From the NCBI GenBank assembly GCA_964490895.1, contig CAZBEI010000016.1, positions 1 through 19,935 of the forward strand: DNA of 19,935 nucleotides, written 5' to 3'. The position numbers and the translations under genes are program-made. The first letter of the stretch is position 1, and each line of letters begins with the position of its first letter. This document shows positions 7,175 through 16,135 of the stretch, one piece after another. The notes under the pieces are model-generated. The model was not told where the DNA came from, ran no database searches, and saw nothing but the letters and a program-made list of their open reading frames with translations. The DNA is from JACRAO01 sp964490895. GTDB taxonomy: Bacteria; Bdellovibrionota; UBA1018.

Positions 7175-7194
7175 ATTTGTGACTTCTTTGTCAA
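7166..7194 (-). promoter_or_regulatory. Putative promoter of the antitoxin-toxin-rocD operon
   Basis: On the minus strand a perfect TTGACA (7194-7189) is followed, 17 bases later, by TACTCT (7171-7166). Transcription would start at about the second in-frame ATG of the antitoxin (7159), implying a leaderless message. The -35 is excellent and the -10 is weak. Confidence 0.4.
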
Positions 7195-7241
7195 GTTTTT
7201 TTATGAGTTAGCACGCCACAGCATTCGCCAGAAAATTTTAA

Positions 7242-7270
7242 TTGTTTCAAAATACATTCGTGGTTACTAT
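7242..7270 (+). promoter_or_regulatory. Putative promoter for the exported hydrolase-DedA operon
   Basis: TTGTTT and TACTAT are separated by 17 bases. The predicted start at about 7277 leaves a short leader carrying the AAGGAGG ribosome-binding site at 7284-7290. Each hexamer matches the consensus partly, and the spacing and position support the call. It is back-to-back with the antitoxin promoter. Confidence 0.4.
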
Positions 7271-7296
7271 CCGAGACAAATAAAAGGAGGGTGGAG

Positions 7297-8367
7297 ATGC
7301 GTTATTTTAAAATGGTTATACTTTTCGGAATTTTATTTTCTCTCAATGTAAAGGCGGCTGCAGACGGAAATGTCATCTTGATTACATTTGATGGAGTTCG
7401 TTGGAGAGAAGTTTTTTATGGGATCGACACAAAGATCAATAATGGGGCAGGGGGAACTATTTTTTCTAATCTCTGGAAAGATTTGGATTCCAAAGGAGTT
7501 ACCATGGGTGATCGCTTAAGGGGAGAGGACCTTGTTGTGCCTGGGTCCACGGCTTGGAGTTTGCCCAGTTATCAAAGCATCATGGCTGGTTCGGTCCAGT
7601 TTAATTGTCTATCCAATGAATGTGGGAGGATTAAAACCGAAACTTTGCCCGATAGAATGATACGAGAACTGAAATTAAAACGCGAAGAAGTCGCAACGAT
7701 TGCGTCTTGGGACTCTATCCCCTTGGCGGTAGAGCAGGTAGAGGGTACCCACTTTGTCAATGCAGGGATAAAGCCTTTGATTGACGGGATATCAGACCCA
7801 GAGTTAGATCGACTCAACGAAGCACAAGCCAAAGATGCCCCCACTGCTTGGAAATGGGCTCGCTTGGATAAGTATACGATGGCGCAGGGGTTACGGTACC
7901 TCAAAGTTCATAAACCGCGTTTCCTTTTTATTTCTCTCAATGACACGGACGAGTGGGGGCATCTCGGAGAATACGGAAACTATGTCGCTGCTCTAAAATC
8001 GTATGATCTTTGGCTCAAAGAGATTTCGGATACTTTGGAGGGACTGGGAGATTATGGAAAAAAAACAACACTTCTTGTGAGCACAGATCACGGGAGGGGA
8101 GACGGAGATAATTGGAAACACCACGCCGCTTCGATAAAAGAATCCATGTACATTTGGATCCACGCACAAAGTCCATACACTCGCGTGCATCATGGCGAAA
8201 TACTCAAACCCTCTTTTGTGGATCCTTATTCTCACATTGATATTCGTCCCACACTCGAAACCGCAATGGGACTAAAACCCATTGATTGTGAAAAGTGTGG
8301 CCGCGTGATTCGCGAAATTGTAGGACCTGGCGGAGACGGAGATACCCTTGCTACACGAACTCATTAA
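7297..8367 (+). CDS. Exported alkaline-phosphatase-superfamily hydrolase (phosphatase/phosphodiesterase or sulfatase-like)
   Basis: 356 residues from the ATG at 7297, which has AAGGAGG six bases upstream. An in-frame GTG at 7291 touches that site and is rejected. A signal peptide (MRYFKMVILFGILFSLNVKA) ends near residue 21-22, so it should work in the periplasm or outside. The metal-binding pattern of the alkaline phosphatase superfamily is visible: D32 in LITFDGVRW, a Ser/Thr-rich nucleophile region GSTAWSLPSYQSIMAG (83-98), NDTDEWGH (D218, H222), STDHGRGDG (D264, H265) and the KHH at 274-276. Two cysteine pairs (104/109 and 331/334) may form disulfides. The substrate is unknown. Its last 20 bp overlap the DedA gene, so the two products are probably made together. 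Confidence 0.85.
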   Translation: MRYFKMVILFGILFSLNVKAAADGNVILITFDGVRWREVFYGIDTKINNGAGGTIFSNLWKDLDSKGVTMGDRLRGEDLVVPGSTAWSLPSYQSIMAGSVQFNCLSNECGRIKTETLPDRMIRELKLKREEVATIASWDSIPLAVEQVEGTHFVNAGIKPLIDGISDPELDRLNEAQAKDAPTAWKWARLDKYTMAQGLRYLKVHKPRFLFISLNDTDEWGHLGEYGNYVAALKSYDLWLKEISDTLEGLGDYGKKTTLLVSTDHGRGDGDNWKHHAASIKESMYIWIHAQSPYTRVHHGEILKPSFVDPYSHIDIRPTLETAMGLKPIDCEKCGRVIREIVGPGGDGDTLATRTH

Positions 8368-8983
8368 AACTTGGTTTCACTGGGTTGAGGTCTGGGGCTA
8401 TTGGGGTGTTTTTGTGTTGATGGCTCTTGAGAGCTCCATTGTCCCAGTTCCATCCGAAGTGGTGATGCCTCCGGCGGCATTTTGGGCCGCGCAGGGAAAA
8501 ATGGATTTTTGGCTCGTTGTGCTTGCCGGAACTCTGGGGAGTTACTTTGGGTCGATTTTAAATTATTGGGTTGCAAAAGTTTTAGGATTTCCACTTCTAA
8601 AAAAATATGGAAAATACTTTTTTTTGCCTGCAAATAAAATAGAGCTGGCCCATAAATGGATCCAAGAATATGGGACGGGCGGGATTTTTTTTGCTCGTCT
8701 CTTTCCAGTGGTCAGGCATTTGATCTCAATTCCAGCAGGGGTGTTTCGAATGCCTTTTGTCTCTTTTAGTGTGGCCACACTTGCAGGAGCCGGGCTTTGG
8801 TGTTTGATTCTCTCTTGGTTTGGACAAACCGTCATTGGCGATCATCCTGAGTTACTGCATTCTCCAGAGGAGATGGTCCACGTGATCAAAGCCAAACTTT
8901 CTTGGTTTGTGGTGGCTGCCATTGTGCTCTGTTTGCTCTATGGATTTGTAATGTATTTTAAAAAACGATCTCGAAGGGCTTAA
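8348..8983 (+). CDS. DedA-family inner-membrane protein
   Basis: 211-residue polytopic membrane protein of the DedA/SNARE-associated family, whose members are linked to flipping or recycling of undecaprenyl phosphate or phospholipids. Family motifs: WGYWGVFVLMALESSIVPVP with SE at 16-37, GSYFGSILNYWVAK (64-77) and FARLFPVVRHLISIPAGVFR (115-134), including the conserved arginines. The re-entrant and membrane segments are followed by a C-terminal helix and a KKRSRR tail. The start is TTG at 8348: the sequence aligns with the family N-terminus only from here, and GGAG lies six bases upstream inside the preceding gene. The overlap of 20 bp with the hydrolase gene suggests coupling and a shared envelope lipid task, which is an inference. 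Confidence 0.93.
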   Translation: MLHELIKTWFHWVEVWGYWGVFVLMALESSIVPVPSEVVMPPAAFWAAQGKMDFWLVVLAGTLGSYFGSILNYWVAKVLGFPLLKKYGKYFFLPANKIELAHKWIQEYGTGGIFFARLFPVVRHLISIPAGVFRMPFVSFSVATLAGAGLWCLILSWFGQTVIGDHPELLHSPEEMVHVIKAKLSWFVVAAIVLCLLYGFVMYFKKRSRRA

Positions 8984-9020
8984 GGGATTTGTTCTTGTTC
9001 ATTAGCTGTGGGACAATTCT

Positions 9021-10238
9021 ATGTTTCATTATTTGTTTTTTGAAGGCGCGCTTGCAATGGCCTTCGAGATTTGGCTGGGTCCGACTTACCTGAGCGGCTT
9101 GGCCGGTGAGCTTGGGGCCAGCGTCCCGCTAGTGACATTGCTCATTTCTCTCCCTTGGATTGGATCCATAGGACAGGTGCTGGGGATTTTCGTCTTCGAT
9201 AAGGTAGAATCTATAAAACGCTATGCGATCGTGATGGCGATCCTTTCTCGCACGCTTTGGGTTATCCCATTTTTTTGTGCCTTTCAGTTTGGGCTGACTT
9301 CGAAGTGGCTCATTTGGACCGCAATGATTGCCTGCATTTCGTCTCTTTTTGCAAGTTCAGGAGCGATTTCCTGGCTCACTTGGATGAGGGCTCTAGTGCC
9401 AAAAAGATTTCGCGGGAGATTTTTTGGAGCAAGACAATCCTATGTGATGGCCACACAAATTATAGCTAATCTGCTGGCTTTTTTCTGCGTAAAATGGAAA
9501 CCACATGGTTATTTTGCAGGGTATGGAATTTTGTGTGTCTTGGCTCTTTTATGTGGTTGGGGGTCGGCTCTTTTGCTCGCCCGTGTTCCAGATGTCAAAA
9601 TCAAAAAACAATCCCATTCTATTTGGAATTCTATTCGGGAAATTTTAAGAGATCTTCCTTTCAAAAATCTACTTATTTTTTGGGCGATCTTAAATGGAGT
9701 GATCCAAATGACGGGGCCTTTTTTTCCCTATTATTTTACAAAGGATCTAAAAATCCCGATGAGCCGAGTTGCACTTTGGATTGTCATTGCAAACAGTGGA
9801 TATTTGCTCACGGCTCGTTGGTGGGGGAAAAAAATTGATCGTACGGGGTCCCCACAAAATACGCTTTTTGTGTCGAGTTTGCTTGTCGCTTGTTCCCCCT
9901 TACTTTATTTTTTCGTTTCGTCACCTCAGTGGGTTTGCATCCTTGCCCCTTTCGAGTTTTTTATGAATGGAATTGCCTGGGCTGGATTTTATCTCTCCAT
10001 CATGACTTTGCTTTTACAGAGAGTGCCAGAGGAGAAAACCACGCTGGCGTTTTCTCTTTTTGCAGGAGCCTCTGGGTTGAGCAGTGGCTGCCTTACTTTT
10101 TTAGGCGGAAAACTGGCACAAGAGCTAGCACCTTACGGCGGGTTTCGCGTGCTTTGGTTGATTGGGTCTCTATTGCGGTTTGTAGTCCTGGGTTTATTTT
10201 TTACGAAGATTTTCAGGGCAAAACGGGTCACTGTCTAA
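9021..10238 (+). CDS. Major facilitator superfamily transporter
   Basis: 405 residues with about twelve hydrophobic segments. The loop WMRALVPKRFRGRFFGARQS (about 122-141), between the second and third pair of helices, fits MFS proteins. The basic cytoplasmic mid-loop PDVKIKKQSHS (about 191-201) separates the two six-helix halves. Substrate unknown. The ATG at 9021 has only GGGA eight bases upstream, and an in-frame stop at 9003 excludes a longer start. It follows DedA by 37 bp, so it may belong to the same transcript. Confidence 0.85.
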   Translation: MFHYLFFEGALAMAFEIWLGPTYLSGLAGELGASVPLVTLLISLPWIGSIGQVLGIFVFDKVESIKRYAIVMAILSRTLWVIPFFCAFQFGLTSKWLIWTAMIACISSLFASSGAISWLTWMRALVPKRFRGRFFGARQSYVMATQIIANLLAFFCVKWKPHGYFAGYGILCVLALLCGWGSALLLARVPDVKIKKQSHSIWNSIREILRDLPFKNLLIFWAILNGVIQMTGPFFPYYFTKDLKIPMSRVALWIVIANSGYLLTARWWGKKIDRTGSPQNTLFVSSLLVACSPLLYFFVSSPQWVCILAPFEFFMNGIAWAGFYLSIMTLLLQRVPEEKTTLAFSLFAGASGLSSGCLTFLGGKLAQELAPYGGFRVLWLIGSLLRFVVLGLFFTKIFRAKRVTV

Positions 10239-10278
10239 CCCTTATTCAGCTGTGCAAAAGATAGTGTTTTTTCCTTTG

Positions 10279-10295
10279 TTTTTTTTTAAAAAAAA
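10279..10295. other. T9A8 homopolymer tract at the start of the giant gene
   Basis: Nine T are followed by eight A, the last being the first base of the upstream-most ATG. The tract is a slippage and sequencing-error risk. It might act as a weak bidirectional termination element, but it has no GC stem. Confidence 0.6.
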
Positions 10296-13200
10296 TGAAT
10301 TATTTTAGGGTCTTAATAATCGGTATCGTTCTTGCTTACAATATCATTATAGTGTTTGGTTTTAATAAACAAATTGAGTTTAAAATGATTTTGACGGTTT
10401 TATTTTTATTTTCTTTTCAGGTTTGGCAGGCTTGGGCAGATCCTGCTGCAGAGTCCCCACTTGGGATTTGTGTCGAGCCCTTTCAGGTGCCATCCATTGA
10501 GCAACTGGAAAAAAATTTACGCTCAATCTTGGAATACAGGTCAAATGACATTCAAAACACGTCTTTTCAATTTAACTTAAACAATGCCCGCACGCACGAG
10601 CTCTTAAAACATGTTTCTCCAGAAAACTTAAAAATTCTTTTGAACCCATCCAGAGCTAAAACGGTTAAAATTGGTTCTCTTTATTTTCTTCCGCCTATAA
10701 ACAGTAATGTCACTGTGCACACCGAAGAAAATTATCTTTACCACAAAACATCTCTAGAAAAAGAGAAGAAAAACTTAGAGTCAAATCTTAATTCGTATCA
10801 AACTGGAATTGCAGCTGCAAAAAACGATCTCAAAGCTGTAGGACTAGAAAAATTGATTGGACGAAAACTGCCACAAAATCCTATAGAGATCGGTGCTTAC
10901 GGGTATCTCTTTGAGAAAATTGAAATCCTAAAAACGCGCGTTCTCAATGATGCTCAAAAACTCTCTCTAAAAAACTCTCAATTAGCAACATTCCAAATGG
11001 GTCCCGAAGTCTCAGCTGAGGGTGCTTTGCTTGCCTGGTCTACTTCTCACGAAAGGAGCCTCTCCCTTCTAAACAATGACTTTGATCCGGACTTGGTTGC
11101 AGACTATCTCCAAAAAAAGCGACAAGAAGGCCGCTTGGATTTTTTAGACAAAGTTGATCTGCAATTGGCTGAACAGTTATTTCTGGAATCAAAAACCGCC
11201 ATCCAAAGTTATTTTGAAATTTTTAAATTATACTTAGAAAAAAACTTTAGGGTGAAACTTTCTTTAGTCTCTAAGTCAGCGATCGAAGCCCTAAAGTTTT
11301 GGAAAAAAGAAGACCATTTTATCCTCTCAAACCAGAATACATCCCTTGATCTTAACGCCGCTCTTGCAAGCGAGCAAGAAACAAAGCTCCTTGCCAATAC
11401 CGATGGCAGCTTTCAATTTACAGTGACAACTACAAAAAATAAAGACAAGCCAGAAACCAAACTTCGCGTCATAAACAGTGCCTTGTCAGAACCCAATATC
11501 ATTAAATTTTCGAAGGTGAGGGAGGATGGAATCAATATCGATTTTGGGACTGCTAAAACCCTCCATTTACCACCCGAAAGCGCAAATGAGCTCATCAACT
11601 ATGAGATCACAGGAACAGCACTTAAGCTTGAATCTGGGGGCAACACGCTTCTCTTTTCTGATCCCCCTCGGCAGTATTTTTTTAAATTGCGGCTTACCCT
11701 AAATGGGAAAAAAATAAAAATAGGACGTTTTTTTAATGAAAATAGCTTACCAGAACAAGAGATTGAGTTTTTTGGAACTCAGGGCCTTTATCGGTTTACC
11801 CCTCAATCTGCTCTGGCCAAAAGACTGAAAGACTCTGGGTCTTCTTTAGACCCTTATAAAGCAGGAATCACAGGAGAGATTGAAATTCAAAATGGAAAAA
11901 TCCATTTGCAAGAAACTTATGATGGAACTCCCATAGAAGCTACTCTAGGTTCAAAGGGAAGAGTTTTTGCACTGCTTACAGATAGTGAAGTTAACCCTGA
12001 AATTTTAGACCGATATAGTAAATATAAAAAATACGAAGGAACACATGGTGATATTTTCAAATGGGTTTTAGGTGAAGTTGAGAAAATCAACCATTCGGAT
12101 TCAACACTAGAAAAAGTAAAAATTGGGCATGGCATTGTCAAAAAAGTCAGGGACCGGCTCAATAGCGATATTCTTACGGCCAATCCCGCAGCAAAAGAGG
12201 AAGATCTCCTTACGGTAGAGGAAGCCGCTGCCATCGGAGTTTTTTTGACAGACAATATTCTTCAAAAAGAAGTAGCAAAAGCCCTAGCGGGAGAGGTGGG
12301 AGCTCCTGTTGCGCAATTGGCTGGAGGACATCTTGCAGAAATGGCAGTTGCAATGAGTAAGGAGTCACGAAAACTTTGGAAAGCTTTTTTCGATTTCATC
12401 CAATTAAAAAGCGAAAAAGGAAAAGTCCGTCACCAAGAAAAAATCGAAAAAACTGACACGAAGTGGGAGGAGCTTTTGAAAGACGCAAACCTCATTGCCC
12501 CGGTGGCGTCTTTCGAGTCTATTTTATTCCCGATTCTTATTAAAGCTTTAAAAAAGGCACACCAGTTTGATTTGAAAATATCCACTCAAACCTTGGACGA
12601 AAACGTGGCGCTGATCTATTTTAAAAACCCATTCAGAAACCCATACGAGTCTCCAGCTGCCATCCTCACACGTGCACGAAATTCATCTACGCTTGAAAGC
12701 GCGCTTAAGATTGGAGACAAAATTGAGGAAGCCAAGAACATTTTTTTAGCTGAGGTCAAGTTCCAGGCTATGCCAAACCGCGATTTGCATGGCTTTAAAC
12801 TCTTAAGACCCCAAGTCACTGTCACCGATCTCCAGGGTTCATTTGTAGAGCTTGGAAAACCTTTTGGACATATTTCGAGCCAACGCGAAAAAAAGGGTGG
12901 TTTCGTGCCCGTCGTCAAGGGCGGAGATGGCTCACTTAAGCTGGGAGAGGATCTTTTTATTCGAACAGAGCGTGGAGCTCAGCGAAAAGAGATCACCGTT
13001 GATGTTAATCATGGGCATGCCATGATTGATATTTTAAAAGGGGAGGCACAACCCAGCGTAAACGAAGTGAATCCGGCACTTCACGTTCGGATCGAAGGCG
13101 ATCTTATTTACGATTCTGTTTGGCAGAACCGTCTGTCAATGATCGATCCCGTACTCACTATCCAAAAGCGCAATACGGTTTCCATCACTCAGCAAAAATT

Positions 13201-16135
13201 CCATGGGCTTGCCATTGTGGAACACATGGACCTCCCAGAAAACAAAATGGATTTTAAGCTAGAAGCCACAACTATGCAGCCCCCTTTGGACCCTGTAAAA
13301 ATCCAGATCGAAGCTCTGCCCGTTAGTTTTCAACTTCTTCAATATGGAGTTAAAGGAGAAATTAAGCTCAGTGATGAAAGAGACAATAGTGATTTCAAGA
13401 TTTCCTCGAAAGAAGCTAAAGCGTTTATTGGAACAAATCCTCAAACTCAAGTAGAGGTTCCTCTGAAGCAGTTTTTTTGGACCATGGGGATTGAAGGCTC
13501 TGAGTTTAACGGAAGGCTAGGATTTACCAGTGAAGGCAGTGACAAGGAAAGGCTTGTCTTGCTTCAGAAAATAGATCAAAAATTAAGAGAAGGAGGAGAG
13601 ATCCCTCTGCTTCGTTTTACTCCTCAATCTTTCCCTATCGATCGTATTGAGGGCAGGATCCTTTTTGCCGCTCCACACTCTGACGAAAACACACTTCGTT
13701 CCACTGAGATCAGTGGATTTATCGCAGGGGTGAACGAAGCCCTACCCCTACAGGATCTTGCCAAGGAGGCAAGCTACCAACCCTTCATTTTCGGAGTCAC
13801 CCCTCTTTTGTTAGAAGGGAAAGCTTCTATTGATGCACGTAACAATGCCCAATTAAATGAAACTCATGCTTTTTTTCGAAATATTCCCGGAATGTATAAA
13901 TATCCGACTGATAAAAATAAAATAATAAAGGCCACCCTCTCAGGAGAGATTCCTTTTGAGGTAGATTTTCCTAGTGGAGGGATAGGAGTCGAAATTTCTC
14001 AAACGGATCAGGGTAAACTTTCCATCACTACTGAAAAGGGAGAGCCTTTGGCTCATGCAATTGTGGAAGAAATGCATTTGTCTATCCCATTAAAAGAATT
14101 TTTTTCCAACATCAAAAATGGAAAAATAGAGGCCCGTGTCATTCATAACAAAGGGGGTGACAATCAAAATAGTCTTATTCTCATTCCTGAAATTACTGAA
14201 CTCAAAGTCGAGGACTCAAAACTCAAGCAACTCAAAGGAAATGCTGAAATCCACTCCCAGTCTTTCAATGAAAAAGAAGGGAAGGAAATTCAGATTCACG
14301 CAAGTCTCGTCTTAGATGGGGTTGGTCCTCAAGGTGAGATTTTAGCTCATGGAAAGGGTGAATTTCTTTTCATCAAAAAAAACCTGCAGGGTGTTCCATT
14401 TTTTATTCATGCCAGATTTGAAAATATTGACTTAGAACTGATAGGAAAAGAGCAAATCAGACTTAAAATCCCAAAATCACTTGAAGACTCAAAAAAAGCA
14501 GGACTCACCCTCACTTTGGGGCAGTTTTCTGAAGCCAAAAACAAGATCTCCTTTGATTCCATTCATGAAGCCTTAAAAAAATTGGGCATTTTTCAAAACA
14601 CATCCGGAACCCAAACTCAAGTTTCGGATCTCAATCTCTCCCATGCTCATCAAGTGGGCATCGAAAATATTGCAAGACTCCATTCGCTTGAGGATTTCGA
14701 GGCGGATCTTTTTATCCCTGAGGGCCAAGGTATTTCTGTAGATGCATCCACACTTCCTGTGTATGGGCAAGTCGGAACTCAAGCGCAAAATAAACCCCTT
14801 GAAGTACAACTCCGGGCCAAGGGCTTCCACTTAGATGAATCTAAAAACCTTTTTTCTTGGGAAAGTTTGACTGGCGCAATTGCACAGCCCAATGATTTTT
14901 TGGTTCGCATCGGGCCGCCATCGCAAGTCGCCCCTGGGGCATTTAACTGGGATGAGTTGAGTATTAAAGCGGGTACTCCAGCCGCTATTGATTATACTTG
15001 GAAGGACGAAAACACAGGCCGTTTTGTTCAATATACTTTTTATCCAACAGGGAGTTTTTCCGTTGAGGCTATTCTAAAAATAATACACTCCCTAAACGGA
15101 CTTGATCCTGAAGCTCGGAAAAAACTTGAAGACCACAAAAAGGCTCTATTTGAAAAATGGGGACAAGATGATCGTTTGCTAAAAGGTCTGGAGGGAGCCT
15201 CAAACGATGAACTCCTGCGTGAAGGAGGGTTGATCACACAAGCTTACGAAAAACTTTCAGCCATTCAAATCCTGATCGAGCAAAACGGGAGTGATCAAGA
15301 ATTTTATCTTGATATTCTTAAAAAGCGAGAGCTACTCAATCAAATTGAGGAAACCACCCGTCTTTTAGAAAATAATTTTAGAAGCTTAGTGGGCGCCGTA
15401 TTTAATCCCGAAAGCAACGGAAAAGTTATAATGCAAGCAAAGGACCAAGAAAGATTGACCTTCTGGGTTGGGCCACGTGTGCTTCTTGTGGAAGTAAAAA
15501 CGGTCATGAAACCAGATCCGACGCGGGCGCCTCCCCTTTCGCCTGAGGAGATGAGGTTATACTCCGTGGTCCAAGTTCCCAATACGGGCTCCCCACAGGG
15601 CTACGCCCCAGACAAATCCAAAGACCAACTCCAAGACACAGAGGACATCCGTATTTTACAGCATTCAGGGATTATTCTGCACAGGGTTCTGAATGCAATG
15701 TTTGGCATAGCCCACACGCTTTATTTTTTCCAAAACTTCGAAGAACCACTGGCTAGCATCTTGTGGGCTGAAACAGGGTTTAGCTCTGAAACCCATGAGG
15801 AAGCAAAGCGCAAAGCACACGAAATTTATACGAAACTGGTTACAGCAGAATCTATGGAGCTTTCAACCCGCGATTTAGACGCTAGGGAAAGAAGATCTCA
15901 AGATACCCAGAAAAAAGACAGCATCCAATATCGATTGGATCAGGCATTGATCGCGTATCGAAAAAGACAGGAAACCGATAAAGATCTCATCCCTATACCA
16001 TTTGATTTTTCCATTCAATTGGCTAAACACATTGAACAGGTTCGATTTTATTTAAAAACCTATACAACGGACGGGGTAGGCCCGGGACTTAGCATCCCTC
16101 TCGACCATTCCACCAAGCCCGGTATCAGAAAATAG
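10295..16135 (+). CDS. Giant exported protein of unknown function (up to 1946 residues)
   Basis: I do not recognise the family. The reading frame is open for 5.8 kb and its base use looks like real coding sequence. The start is uncertain: the ATG at 10295 sits in an A-run with no ribosome-binding site. The ATG at 10385 (residue 31) begins MILTVLFLFSFQVWQAWA|DP, a convincing signal peptide, and may be the true start (1916 residues). The N-terminal region is helical, with a charged coiled-coil-like stretch at about 147-182. From about 400 onward the sequence alternates short beta-like strands with polar turns, as in large beta-rich envelope proteins. Some motifs recur: RFTPQS at 500 and 1107; V-x-(V/I)-P-L-K-(Q/E)-F-F around 1056 and 1265. 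No transmembrane anchor is seen after the signal. The C-terminal 300 residues are again charged and helical. The 3' end overlaps a convergent gene by 84 bp. Confidence 0.88.
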   Translation: MNYFRVLIIGIVLAYNIIIVFGFNKQIEFKMILTVLFLFSFQVWQAWADPAAESPLGICVEPFQVPSIEQLEKNLRSILEYRSNDIQNTSFQFNLNNARTHELLKHVSPENLKILLNPSRAKTVKIGSLYFLPPINSNVTVHTEENYLYHKTSLEKEKKNLESNLNSYQTGIAAAKNDLKAVGLEKLIGRKLPQNPIEIGAYGYLFEKIEILKTRVLNDAQKLSLKNSQLATFQMGPEVSAEGALLAWSTSHERSLSLLNNDFDPDLVADYLQKKRQEGRLDFLDKVDLQLAEQLFLESKTAIQSYFEIFKLYLEKNFRVKLSLVSKSAIEALKFWKKEDHFILSNQNTSLDLNAALASEQETKLLANTDGSFQFTVTTTKNKDKPETKLRVINSALSEPNIIKFSKVREDGINIDFGTAKTLHLPPESANELINYEITGTALKLESGGNTLLFSDPPRQYFFKLRLTLNGKKIKIGRFFNENSLPEQEIEFFGTQGLYRFTPQSALAKRLKDSGSSLDPYKAGITGEIEIQNGKIHLQETYDGTPIEATLGSKGRVFALLTDSEVNPEILDRYSKYKKYEGTHGDIFKWVLGEVEKINHSDSTLEKVKIGHGIVKKVRDRLNSDILTANPAAKEEDLLTVEEAAAIGVFLTDNILQKEVAKALAGEVGAPVAQLAGGHLAEMAVAMSKESRKLWKAFFDFIQLKSEKGKVRHQEKIEKTDTKWEELLKDANLIAPVASFESILFPILIKALKKAHQFDLKISTQTLDENVALIYFKNPFRNPYESPAAILTRARNSSTLESALKIGDKIEEAKNIFLAEVKFQAMPNRDLHGFKLLRPQVTVTDLQGSFVELGKPFGHISSQREKKGGFVPVVKGGDGSLKLGEDLFIRTERGAQRKEITVDVNHGHAMIDILKGEAQPSVNEVNPALHVRIEGDLIYDSVWQNRLSMIDPVLTIQKRNTVSITQQKFHGLAIVEHMDLPENKMDFKLEATTMQPPLDPVKIQIEALPVSFQLLQYGVKGEIKLSDERDNSDFKISSKEAKAFIGTNPQTQVEVPLKQFFWTMGIEGSEFNGRLGFTSEGSDKERLVLLQKIDQKLREGGEIPLLRFTPQSFPIDRIEGRILFAAPHSDENTLRSTEISGFIAGVNEALPLQDLAKEASYQPFIFGVTPLLLEGKASIDARNNAQLNETHAFFRNIPGMYKYPTDKNKIIKATLSGEIPFEVDFPSGGIGVEISQTDQGKLSITTEKGEPLAHAIVEEMHLSIPLKEFFSNIKNGKIEARVIHNKGGDNQNSLILIPEITELKVEDSKLKQLKGNAEIHSQSFNEKEGKEIQIHASLVLDGVGPQGEILAHGKGEFLFIKKNLQGVPFFIHARFENIDLELIGKEQIRLKIPKSLEDSKKAGLTLTLGQFSEAKNKISFDSIHEALKKLGIFQNTSGTQTQVSDLNLSHAHQVGIENIARLHSLEDFEADLFIPEGQGISVDASTLPVYGQVGTQAQNKPLEVQLRAKGFHLDESKNLFSWESLTGAIAQPNDFLVRIGPPSQVAPGAFNWDELSIKAGTPAAIDYTWKDENTGRFVQYTFYPTGSFSVEAILKIIHSLNGLDPEARKKLEDHKKALFEKWGQDDRLLKGLEGASNDELLREGGLITQAYEKLSAIQILIEQNGSDQEFYLDILKKRELLNQIEETTRLLENNFRSLVGAVFNPESNGKVIMQAKDQERLTFWVGPRVLLVEVKTVMKPDPTRAPPLSPEEMRLYSVVQVPNTGSPQGYAPDKSKDQLQDTEDIRILQHSGIILHRVLNAMFGIAHTLYFFQNFEEPLASILWAETGFSSETHEEAKRKAHEIYTKLVTAESMELSTRDLDARERRSQDTQKKDSIQYRLDQALIAYRKRQETDKDLIPIPFDFSIQLAKHIEQVRFYLKTYTTDGVGPGLSIPLDHSTKPGIRK

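Noticed and set aside
9257..10264. Several overlapping plus-strand frames within the MFS gene (70, 114, 65 and 124 codons)
   Set aside because: They are shadows of the transporter in other frames, with phenylalanine/cysteine-rich sequences typical of shifted membrane-protein codons.
10239..10294. Possible intrinsic terminator in the T-rich gap before the giant gene
   Set aside because: There are T and A runs but no GC-rich stem, so termination cannot be supported.
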